From positions 1 to 12,956 of the forward strand of contig JAPOPO010000080.1 in NCBI GenBank assembly GCA_026712885.1: a DNA stretch of 12,956 bases, given 5' to 3'. Below, in pieces: positions 6,712 to 12,956 of the stretch. The notes under the pieces were generated by a model. That model ran no database searches and had not been told where the DNA came from. It saw only the letters and a program-made list of their open reading frames with translations. The stretch comes from Rhodospirillales bacterium (GTDB taxonomy: Bacteria > Pseudomonadota > Alphaproteobacteria > UBA828). Made by a program: the position numbers and the translations under genes. Within the stretch, counting starts at the first letter, position 1, and every line of letters begins with the position of its first letter.

Positions 6712-8249
6712 GCCGCGGCCTCGCCCTCGACGCCGAAGGTCATGGCGAGCACACGCTCCAGGGAGAGCTCCCCATATTCCAGGATCGCAGCCTGCCGCCC
6801 CTTGGCCAGCACCAGCACCCGGTCGGCAAGCTCCACCACCTCCTCGAGCTCCGACGACACCATGATGATGGCCATTCCCTCGTCGGCCAGGCGTCGCATG
6901 ACGGCGAACATCTCGCCCTTCGCGCCGACATCGATGCCGCGCGTGGGCTCGTCCATCAGCAGCACGCGCGGCCGGCGGTGGAGCCACTTGCCGACGACGA
7001 GCTTCTGCTGATTGCCTCCGGAGAGCGTGCCGGTGGGTGCGCCCAGACGGCGCGGATCGAAGGCGAGCGAGGTGGCGATAACTTCTGCCGCCGACTTGCG
7101 TCGACCGCTGCGGACGATCGCGCCGGGCGCGAGGCCCCGCATGTCGGTCATGGTGACGTTGACGAAGCCGCTCTGGCTCAGCACCAGCCCCTGCCCCTTG
7201 CGGTCCTCGGGCGCGAGTGCGATGCCGAGCGCCAGCGCCCGGCCGACGGTGCGCGGTAGAGGCTGGGTGCGGCCGTCGATGGTGAGCGTTCCGCTGGCGC
7301 CGGGCTCGGTGCCCGCCAGGGCCCGCAGCAGCTCCGTCCTGCCGGCGCCCACCAGGCCCGCGATACCGAAAATCTCGCCGGCGCGAAGGACGAACGAGAT
7401 GTCCTGAAGCTTGCCGGGCACCGTGACGCCTTCCACGCGCAGGAGCTCGTCGCCCTCGGAGGCGCGATGGCGCGCCGGTGGTGCGCGCAGCTCCGTCCCC
7501 AGCATGGTGTTGACCAGCTTCTCCTTGTCCCACGCACCGACAGCGGCCGTGGCGACCATCTCCCCGTCGCGCAGGACCGAGATGCGGTCGCACAGCCTGA
7601 GCACCTCATCCAGGTCGTGGGAGATGTAGATCACCGAGGTGCGCTCATCGCGGAGCCGGCCGACCGTCTCGTAAAGACGCTCGCGCTCGTTGGGGCCGAG
7701 CGACGCCGTGGGCTCGTCCATGATGAGAATGCGGTGGTCGGCCTGGAGCGCCCGCATGATCTCGAGCATCTGCTGGTTCGCCACCGACAGATCGCCGGCG
7801 CGGGCACGGGGCTGGATGTCGACGCCGAGACGGGCGCCGAGCTCCCGGAAGCGCTGTTCCATCGCGCGGCGGTTCACCATCGGCCCCCTGCGCATGGGGC
7901 GCCCGAGAAACACATTGGAGGCCGCGGACAAGTCGGCGACGACCGTCAGTTCCTGGTAGATCGCGGCGACGCCCGCGCGCTGCTGCGCGCGCGGCCCGTG
8001 CTGGTCGACCGCGTGGCCAAATATCTCGACGTTGCCCTTGTCGGCGCTATAGGCGCCGGTGAGCACCTTGATCAGCGTCGACTTTCCGGCGCCGTTCTCG
8101 CCGACGAGGCCGTGGACCTCGCCCTCGCGGAGCGTGAAGTCGACCTGCTTCAACGCCTGGACACCGGGGAACGACTTCGAAACTCGTTCGACGCGGACGG
8201 CGTCGGGTCCGGCGGACGATGGTGCGGGCGGATCGATCCGTGCCTCCAC
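6708..8249 (-). CDS. ABC transporter fused ATPase, RbsA-like
   Basis: This 513-residue protein carries two nucleotide-binding domains in tandem, the normal layout of ribose/xylose-type importers. Domain 1 has a full Walker A (GENGAGKST, residues 50-58), Q-loop YQE (Gln99), the variant signature LSVANQQ (154-160), Walker B ILIMDEP (174-180) and the H-loop His211. Domain 2 has a degenerate Walker A (GLVGAGRTELL, 298-308, no lysine), a full signature LSGGNQQK (409-416) and Walker B VLLMDEP (429-435). The asymmetry is typical of the family: the second site binds but is unlikely to hydrolyse ATP as the first does. The start is GTG; a stop two codons earlier in the frame excludes longer forms, and the ribosome binding site is weak. 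It lies 88 bases after the binding-protein gene, with a strong hairpin in between, and overlaps the permease gene by 4 bases. Confidence 0.96.
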   Translation of the reverse strand: MEARIDPPAPSSAGPDAVRVERVSKSFPGVQALKQVDFTLREGEVHGLVGENGAGKSTLIKVLTGAYSADKGNVEIFGHAVDQHGPRAQQRAGVAAIYQELTVVADLSAASNVFLGRPMRRGPMVNRRAMEQRFRELGARLGVDIQPRARAGDLSVANQQMLEIMRALQADHRILIMDEPTASLGPNERERLYETVGRLRDERTSVIYISHDLDEVLRLCDRISVLRDGEMVATAAVGAWDKEKLVNTMLGTELRAPPARHRASEGDELLRVEGVTVPGKLQDISFVLRAGEIFGIAGLVGAGRTELLRALAGTEPGASGTLTIDGRTQPLPRTVGRALALGIALAPEDRKGQGLVLSQSGFVNVTMTDMRGLAPGAIVRSGRRKSAAEVIATSLAFDPRRLGAPTGTLSGGNQQKLVVGKWLHRRPRVLLMDEPTRGIDVGAKGEMFAVMRRLADEGMAIIMVSSELEEVVELADRVLVLAKGRQAAILEYGELSLERVLAMTFGVEGEAAA

Positions 8250-8297
8250 TCGTCATCCCGTCACGATCGGGCTCGTCCCGGTCGGCGCGGGAGCGCC

Positions 8298-8322
8298 GGG
8301 GCGGGGCGTGTGTCCCCGCCCC
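8298..8322 (-). other. GC-rich stem-loop between binding-protein and ATPase genes
   Basis: Nine-base perfect arms (GGGGCGGGG and CCCCGCCCC) enclose a 7-base loop, starting 15 bases after the stop of the binding-protein gene. No T-run follows on the minus strand. Such hairpins in importer operons commonly stabilise the upstream message or cause partial termination, so that binding protein exceeds ATPase and permease. That role is inferred here. Confidence 0.55.
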
Positions 8323-8337
8323 CGCAGCATGGCGCCG

Positions 8338-9426
8338 TCAGTACTTGGGTTCGGTCATCGTGTCGACGTTTTCCGGAGTGATGATGATCGTGCCGGGGCC
8401 GTCCGCCACCGCTGGAAGGTCCGCCTCGTTGATGTAGCCGTTGATCGGTTCGCCCTCGAGCGCGGCGATCAGCGCAACGGCCGCGTAGTACGACTCCTCC
8501 CAGGGCAGCAGCACCGTCGTCTCGTTGTAGGTGCCGGCTTTCACCTTGGCGATGCCGTCCTTGGTCGCGCCGATGGAATAGATGCGGACGTCCGTGCCCG
8601 GCGTCTTGCCGGCGGCCTCGATCGCCTGCTCGACGCCCCGCGACATGTCGTCCCATGACGAGAGGATCACCGTGATTTCGGGATGCGCGAGCAGAGCGTT
8701 CTGGATCTTCTCCAGGGCCACGCGCGGGTCGAAGTTCGCCGGCTGGTCCACGACGATCTCGGCATTCGGGAACTTCTCCGCGCCCTGCTGGATGGCCTTC
8801 TCCCAGAAGCCGAACAGGTCGGAGCCGACGAAACCGCCGACCGCCGCGACCTTGCAGGGCTCCGTGCAGGATGCGAGCGCGTGATCGACATGCGCATTGT
8901 AATAGGCCTGCCGCTGCATGGTGACCGTTGCCGCCAGCCCCTCGGAGTAGTCGGCGTCCTCGCACATCGGCAGGTCGAGCGAGACGGTGGGCTCGTCGAG
9001 CGGCTCAAGATGGCGCTTCCACATCGAGCAGGCGGGCGCGGCCGCCGTCGGCGCGAACAGGTAGCCGTCGAAGCCCTCGGTGATCGCGTTCTGCACCTGC
9101 TTGATCTGTGCTGCCGGATTGAAGTTGGCGGCGAAGCGCTTGTAAGTGAAGCCGTACTTCTGTGCCGCCGCTTCGAGGCCGGCGCGCCGCGCCGAGCAAT
9201 AGGGATTCTGGCCGCACTCGGTCAGATAGGCGATCCGGTAGGCCTTGGACGGCGTTATGTTCCGCGCGTCGAACTCCAGAATCTTCTCGGCGTTCTCGAC
9301 GGGGTCGTCCGCCACCGCAGAAGTGGCGCCGAGCCCCGCGAGGAGAGCCACGCCCATTCCGACCGCGACGGCCGTCGTCAACGGACTCCTCAGCGCCCGA
9401 CGCAATTTATGACCCATCTTCACCAT
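8338..9426 (-). CDS. Periplasmic substrate-binding protein of ribose-type ABC importer
   Basis: This 362-residue secreted protein would capture the ligand and deliver it to the permease. A clear Sec signal peptide covers about residues 1-39: a basic start (KLRR), a hydrophobic core TTAVAVGMGVALLAGLG and cleavage after AVA before DD. There is no lipobox cysteine at that site. The mature part has the type I periplasmic fold of Peripla_BP_4/RbsB proteins, with an opening RIAYLTECGQNPYCSARRAGLEAAAQ, then ITEGFDGYLFAPT and the hinge-region VILSSWDDMSRGVEQAI. It carries six cysteines (71, 77, 133, 155, 187, 191), spaced as three close pairs and probably disulfide-bonded; this is unusual for RbsB relatives. 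The start is set by GGGAGGT six bases before the ATG; an ORF extension of 31 residues upstream looks non-coding. It is first in the importer operon. The ligand is unknown. Confidence 0.93.
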   Translation of the reverse strand: MVKMGHKLRRALRSPLTTAVAVGMGVALLAGLGATSAVADDPVENAEKILEFDARNITPSKAYRIAYLTECGQNPYCSARRAGLEAAAQKYGFTYKRFAANFNPAAQIKQVQNAITEGFDGYLFAPTAAAPACSMWKRHLEPLDEPTVSLDLPMCEDADYSEGLAATVTMQRQAYYNAHVDHALASCTEPCKVAAVGGFVGSDLFGFWEKAIQQGAEKFPNAEIVVDQPANFDPRVALEKIQNALLAHPEITVILSSWDDMSRGVEQAIEAAGKTPGTDVRIYSIGATKDGIAKVKAGTYNETTVLLPWEESYYAAVALIAALEGEPINGYINEADLPAVADGPGTIIITPENVDTMTEPKY

Positions 9427-9432
9427 GACATT

Positions 9433-9440
9433 ACCTCCCT
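9433..9440 (-). promoter_or_regulatory. Ribosome binding site fixing the binding-protein start
   Basis: The minus strand reads AGGGAGGT followed by six bases and ATG at 9426. It settles the start so that a standard signal peptide begins the protein. Confidence 0.8.
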
Positions 9441-9600
9441 GGTTGAGATGGCTCCGATCGGCCGAGCAAATCCCACGGGTATCGGAGGTCGACCGGGAAC
9501 CAACGCACATAATATCCAAGGTACCCCATTCGCTTGCGGCCCGCGAGCGCCGCCGATCAAGGGGTCTATTGAGGCGGCGCGTACGCGCGCCCGCCCTTCG

Positions 9601-9628
9601 TTGGACCGGAGCCGGAACGGATCATAAG
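9601..9628 (+). promoter_or_regulatory. Candidate promoter for hyuB
   Basis: TTGGAC (9601-9606), a 16-base spacer and CATAAG (9623-9628, 4 of 6 matches to the -10 consensus) lie 40 bases before the hyuB start. The match is modest and the call rests on position as much as on sequence. Confidence 0.3.
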
Positions 9629-9667
9629 GTAGCGGGCGAACGGTTGCGGACGAGAGGGACGAAGCCC

Positions 9668-11446
9668 ATGGACGGCGTGCGCCTCGCAATTCTGAACAAG
9701 CGCTTCGAGGCCATCTGCCGGAAGATGGCCAACACGCTCTTCCGCACGGGCCGTTCCGGCGTGCTCAACACGGCGCGCGACTTCTCTTGTTGCATTGTCA
9801 CTGCCGACTGCGATCTGCTGGCGACCGCCGAGAGCCTGCCGATCCATGTGCTGAGCGGCCCCGACCTGATGGCCGCCTCGATGAAGGAGTTTCACCCGGC
9901 GCTTCGGCGGGGCGATGCCTTCCTGCACAACTCGCCTTATCACGGCTGCTCGCACCCGGCAGACCACACGATCCTGGTGCCGGTGATCGACAACGATGGC
10001 CGGCACCGCTTTACGGTGCTGGCCAAGGCGCATCAGGCCGATTGCGGCAACTCCATCGCCACCACTTATCACGGCAGCGCGCGCGACGTGTACGAGGAAG
10101 GCGCGCTGATCTTCCCGGCAGTGCAGGTCCAGCGCGACTACGAGACCATCGACGACATCGTCCGCATGTGCCGGCTGCGCATCCGCGTGCCGGACCAGTG
10201 GTGGGGCGACTTCCTCGCCATGCTGGGTGCGGCGCGGGTGGGCGAGCGGGAGCTGATCGCGCTCGCCGAAGAGGCCGGTTGGGAGACGCTGGACCGCTTT
10301 GCGGCCGAGTGGTTCGACTACAGCGAGCGGCGCATGGTCGACGCGCTCCGGGGTCTACCCGCCGGCAGCCTCACGGTCGCCAGCGCCCACGATCCGATAC
10401 CTGGTGCACCGGAGGGAGTGACCGTCAACGTGTCCGTGCGCGTCGACCCGGCCGAGGCGCGCATCGAGGTCGACCTCCGGGACAATATCGATTCCCTTCC
10501 CTTCGGCCTCAACATGAGCGAGGCCTGCGCGCGCACCTCGGCGATGGTGGGCATCTTCAACGCGCTGCCCCACACCGTGCCGCCCAACGCCGGCGCCTTC
10601 CGCCGCATCGACGTGAAGCTCCGGCAAGGCTGTGTCGTGGGCATCCCCGAGCATCCGACCTCATGCTCGGTCGCCACCACCAACGTCGCCGATCACATCG
10701 CCAACGGCGTGCAGCGCGCCATCGCCGAGCTCGGCGACGGTCACGGCATGGCCGAGGTCGGCGGTGTGATCCCGCCGAGTTGCGGCGTGATTTCGGGCAC
10801 AGATCCGCGCAGCGGCGCGCCCTTCGTCAACCAGGTCTTCCTCGGCTTCGGCGCCGGCGCGGCGGCGCCCGGAACGGACGCCTGGATCACCGTCGCCCAC
10901 GTCGGCAACGCCGGCCTCTGCTACCAGGACTCCATCGAGGTCGACGAGATGGTCTTTCCCATCACCGTGAAGGGCCGCCACTTCATCACCGACAGCGGCG
11001 GTGCCGGGCGCCAGCGCGGCGGGGCAGGGGCCTTCGTGGAGTTCGGCCCGGTCGAGGGCTGCTTGCTCGAGGTGGGCTATGTCAGCAACGGCGCGGTCAA
11101 TCCGGCGAACGGCGCACGTGGCGGCGGCCAGGGCGCCGTCGCCCGTCAGTACCGCCGCAACCACAACGGTGAGCTGGTGGCTCTCGATGCCTGCGCCCAG
11201 GCGGCTGTGGCACCGGGTGAGACGATGGTCTCGATCTCCGCCGGGGGCGGCGGTTACGCCGCGCCCTACGCCCGGGAGCCCGAACGCGTGGCCTACGACG
11301 TGCGGGAGAAGTGGGTCTCGCCTGAGGCCGCCCGCGAGGTCTACCGCGTGGCCCTCGATCCCGCCGGCAACGTCGACGGGGCCGAAACCCGCCGGCTCAG
11401 GGCTGCGGCAGAGCCCGGCGCTCGGGTGCAGACTGCGGCGATGTGA
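9668..11446 (+). CDS. Hydantoinase B/oxoprolinase family protein (HyuB-type)
   Basis: This 592-residue protein matches the HyuB family, whose members form the metal-binding subunit of ATP-dependent hydantoinases, 5-oxoprolinases and related carboxylases. Conserved parts seen are PIHVLSGPDLM (58-68), the putative metal-site block HNSPYHGCSHPADHTILVPV (87-106, with His92, His96, Asp99), AHQADCGN (121-128) and the C-terminal DSGGAGRQRGGAGAFVEF segment. The length suits a stand-alone B subunit. Family members usually work with HyuA, which supplies ATP-dependent ring activation, but no hyuA is on either side here. The ATG at 9668 has a fair purine site (AGAGGG) and matches the usual family N-terminus; the upstream open frame runs into the control region. 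It is transcribed divergently from the importer and converges with the flavin oxidoreductase gene, nine bases apart. The substrate is unknown; a cyclic amide such as a hydantoin or lactam is plausible. Confidence 0.92.
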   Translation: MDGVRLAILNKRFEAICRKMANTLFRTGRSGVLNTARDFSCCIVTADCDLLATAESLPIHVLSGPDLMAASMKEFHPALRRGDAFLHNSPYHGCSHPADHTILVPVIDNDGRHRFTVLAKAHQADCGNSIATTYHGSARDVYEEGALIFPAVQVQRDYETIDDIVRMCRLRIRVPDQWWGDFLAMLGAARVGERELIALAEEAGWETLDRFAAEWFDYSERRMVDALRGLPAGSLTVASAHDPIPGAPEGVTVNVSVRVDPAEARIEVDLRDNIDSLPFGLNMSEACARTSAMVGIFNALPHTVPPNAGAFRRIDVKLRQGCVVGIPEHPTSCSVATTNVADHIANGVQRAIAELGDGHGMAEVGGVIPPSCGVISGTDPRSGAPFVNQVFLGFGAGAAAPGTDAWITVAHVGNAGLCYQDSIEVDEMVFPITVKGRHFITDSGGAGRQRGGAGAFVEFGPVEGCLLEVGYVSNGAVNPANGARGGGQGAVARQYRRNHNGELVALDACAQAAVAPGETMVSISAGGGGYAAPYAREPERVAYDVREKWVSPEAAREVYRVALDPAGNVDGAETRRLRAAAEPGARVQTAAM

Positions 11447-11455
11447 CCCCGGCGT

Positions 11456-12424
11456 TCACCCGTCGGCTTTGGGGCGTACCTCCTCGGCGAACCCGGTGAT
11501 GACGTCGAGGGTTTCCTCCAGGGTCTCGCGCAGGACCTGAAGCAGGAGGTGGCGCACCCCGAGTTCGCGCATGGACTGGATGTCGCCTGCGACGTCGTCG
11601 GCCGAGCCCGTGAGCAGCATCCGCTCGCCGGTATCCGTCATGATCGGCTCCTCGCTGGCGCCGTACCACACGGCCCAGAAGGCGAGGTCGATGCTGGCCG
11701 GGTCGCGGCCCTCGGCTTCTGCCATGGCGCGGAGGTCGTCGAGGCCGGCGGCGAAGCGGCCCAGCGTGTCCATCGGAAAGCGCGGGTTGCAGCCGATCGG
11801 GAACCAGGCATCGCCGTAGCGCACGGTGCGGCGCTTGGCCGGCTTGCTTTCGCCGCCGACCCAGATGGGCGGATGCGGCTTCTGCACCGGCTTCGGGTGG
11901 AAGAGGATGTTGTCGAACGAGGTGAACTCGCCCTCGTACCTGGGCGTATCGGCGGTCCAGAGCTCCTTGTAGATGCGGAGGTACTCGTCGGTTGCCCGGC
12001 CGCGGGCCTCGAAAGGCGGCGCGCCGACGGGCGGGAACTCCTCGGCCATCCAGCCGGCGCCGACGCCCACGACCGCACGGCCGCCCGAAAGCAGGTCGAT
12101 GGTGGAGAGAAGCTTCGCCGTCAGCACGGGATGGCGATAGGGGACCACCATCACCGAGGTGAGCAGCCGCATCTCCGTCGTGACGCCCGCGAGGTAAGCC
12201 ATCAGCGCGAGCGGCTCCAGGCATTCGCCCGCGAGCAGAGTGGGGAAGGTGAGCGTGCCGTCGGGCGAGTAAGGGTAGGTCGAGTCGATGCCTGTGGGCA
12301 CCACGATGTGATCCGGGATCGCAAGGATCCGGTAGCCCAGCTTTTCGCCATGCTGGGCGAGGGTCGCGATGTGCTCCGGCACGGCCAGAGGCCCGCCGTT
12401 GGGTACGTTGAAGCCGTATTCCAT
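11456..12424 (-). CDS. LLM class flavin-dependent (F420-type) oxidoreductase
   Basis: This 322-residue protein has the luciferase-like TIM-barrel pattern: opening MEYGFNVPNGG, LGYRILAIPDHIVVP (29-43), TSVMVVPYRHPVLTAKLLSTID, then LSGGRAVVGVGAGWMAEEF (112-130) and PKPVQKPHPPIWVGG (177-191). These are hallmarks of the subgroup usually annotated as F420-dependent, although many proteobacterial members may use FMN, and the cofactor cannot be settled here. Family reactions include hydride transfer to or from small organic substrates and monooxygenation. A GGGGA stretch directly abuts the ATG, so the translation signal is weak; the start is kept because it matches the usual family N-terminus. It converges with hyuB nine bases apart and lies 125 bases downstream of the hpnA-like gene on the same strand, so it could be expressed with either set or alone. 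Confidence 0.93.
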   Translation of the reverse strand: MEYGFNVPNGGPLAVPEHIATLAQHGEKLGYRILAIPDHIVVPTGIDSTYPYSPDGTLTFPTLLAGECLEPLALMAYLAGVTTEMRLLTSVMVVPYRHPVLTAKLLSTIDLLSGGRAVVGVGAGWMAEEFPPVGAPPFEARGRATDEYLRIYKELWTADTPRYEGEFTSFDNILFHPKPVQKPHPPIWVGGESKPAKRRTVRYGDAWFPIGCNPRFPMDTLGRFAAGLDDLRAMAEAEGRDPASIDLAFWAVWYGASEEPIMTDTGERMLLTGSADDVAGDIQSMRELGVRHLLLQVLRETLEETLDVITGFAEEVRPKADG

Positions 12425-12549
12425 TCCCCTAATCCCGTCAGGTCTGATGAGTGCCGCGACATGGCGGCCTGGAGGGCAGTGACAGCGGTTCTAGCGCCAT
12501 CCTGAGGGTTGCGGCAAGGATCGATCCCAGCGACAGGGCGCCGGCGTGT

Positions 12550-12956
12550 TCAGACGTAGCCGTTAGCCTGAAACCAGCGCAGCGCGTCTGCCAACGCCTG
12601 TTCGGCGGGGCGCGACGTGTAACCAAGTTCGCGCTCAGCCTTCGCGGACGAGAAAAACATCATCTTGCGCGCCATGCGCAAGCTGTCGCGGGTGAGCCGC
12701 GGCTCACCGCCCGCGACGCGCGCCCAAGCTTCGCCGGCGGCGGCCACCGGCGCGAGCAGCCGGTGTGAGAGCCGGATGCGCGGGGCGGGGCGCCCCGTGA
12801 GTTGCGCGAGGCACTCCAGAATTTCACGGAGCGTCATGTCCTCGCCGCCGAGGATGTAGCGCTCCCCTACGGTGCCACGCGCGAGCGCCTGCAGGTGGCC
12901 GGCGGCGCAATCGTCGACATGGACCACGTTGAGGCCAGTATCGACGTAGGCCGGCA
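12550..12956 (-). CDS. hpnA: HpnA-like hopanoid-associated sugar epimerase, C-terminal part
   Basis: About 135 C-terminal residues of an NAD-dependent epimerase/dehydratase (extended SDR family) are visible, and the N-terminal Rossmann part lies beyond the right edge. The visible sequence runs in frame from the last base of the window: PAYVDTGLNVVHVDDCAAGH, then GERYILGGEDMTLREIL, RMARKMMFFSSAKAERELGY, ending ALRWFQANGYV. This order and wording fit the hopanoid-associated sugar epimerase HpnA, often found near hopanoid and squalene genes, where it is proposed to act on the sugar-derived side chain of extended hopanoids. A GTG inside the fragment is not the true start. No other hopanoid genes are in the window, so the symbol rests on sequence resemblance alone. 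Confidence 0.8.
   Translation of the reverse strand, partial: PAYVDTGLNVVHVDDCAAGHLQALARGTVGERYILGGEDMTLREILECLAQLTGRPAPRIRLSHRLLAPVAAAGEAWARVAGGEPRLTRDSLRMARKMMFFSSAKAERELGYTSRPAEQALADALRWFQANGYV

Larger units (their letters stand above)
9427..9667. promoter_or_regulatory. Divergent control region between importer and hyuB
   Basis: This 241-base region must hold the promoters for the importer (leftward) and hyuB (rightward). Leftward, GGGAGGT is the binding-protein ribosome site and TATTAT (complement of 9509-9514) is a possible -10 with no good -35. An inverted pair CTCCGAT (9452-9458) / ATCGGAG (9481-9487) could form a leader hairpin or operator. GCGCGTACGCGC (9577-9588) is a perfect 12-base palindrome near the middle. 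The proximity suggests co-regulation, but no regulator gene is nearby. Confidence 0.5.

Noticed and set aside
6712..7593. Long in-frame extension upstream of the permease, giving a 630-residue frame
   Set aside because: It lies antiphase inside the well-supported ATPase gene and is Arg/Gly/Ala-rich, as expected of a shadow frame in high-GC DNA.
9787..11172. 461-residue plus-strand open frame inside hyuB
   Set aside because: An Arg/Gly-rich shadow of the recognised HyuB frame, with no motif of its own.

Overview
The window looks like a chromosomal piece of a high-GC alphaproteobacterium, most plausibly a Rhodospirillales-like or uncultured relative. The GC content is roughly two thirds by eye. 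The def-fmt-truA order is bacterial housekeeping, and a hopanoid-type sugar epimerase (HpnA) lies at the right edge. No insertion sequence, integrase, CRISPR array, tRNA or rRNA was seen. The taxonomic call is an inference from gene content, not from a search.

Left block (1-1527, plus strand): the C-terminal tail of an FAD/NAD(P)-dependent oxidoreductase, a MoaD/ThiS-like sulfur-carrier protein ending in Gly-Gly, a short protein of unknown function, and an SRPBCC-fold protein. The oxidoreductase tail beside a MoaD-like gene resembles the downstream end of a tungsten-dependent aldehyde:ferredoxin oxidoreductase locus whose catalytic gene would lie left of the window. The first ~90 bases are disturbed: a stop lies in frame just upstream of the tail, and there is an AC-rich low-complexity run.

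Housekeeping block (1547-3787, minus strand): def, fmt and truA in that transcription order. Peptide deformylase and methionyl-tRNA formyltransferase are the opposing steps of N-formyl-methionine metabolism, and TruA modifies the tRNA anticodon arm. fmt and truA overlap by 19 bases. truA converges on the SRPBCC gene. A 406-base stretch with no convincing gene (3788-4193) separates def from the next block. It holds a candidate def promoter and a perfect inverted repeat just before the amidase.

Accessory catabolic/transport block (4194-12424): an amidase-signature hydrolase (plus) converges with a ribose-type ABC importer on the minus strand (binding protein, fused double ATPase, permease). The importer is transcribed divergently from a HyuB-type hydantoinase/oxoprolinase subunit, with a shared 241-base control region. 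hyuB in turn converges with a luciferase-like flavin oxidoreductase (minus). Import of a small polar compound, followed by amide or lactam hydrolysis and flavin-dependent oxidation, is a coherent reading, but the substrate cannot be read from the sequence. Notable points are the absence of a HyuA partner, six cysteines in the mature binding protein, and a strong GC hairpin between the binding-protein and ATPase genes.

Right edge (12550-12956, minus strand): the C-terminal part of an HpnA-like NAD-dependent epimerase, running off the window. No clearly new system was identified. The best candidates for follow-up are the importer/orphan HyuB unit and the AOR-type tail at the left edge.
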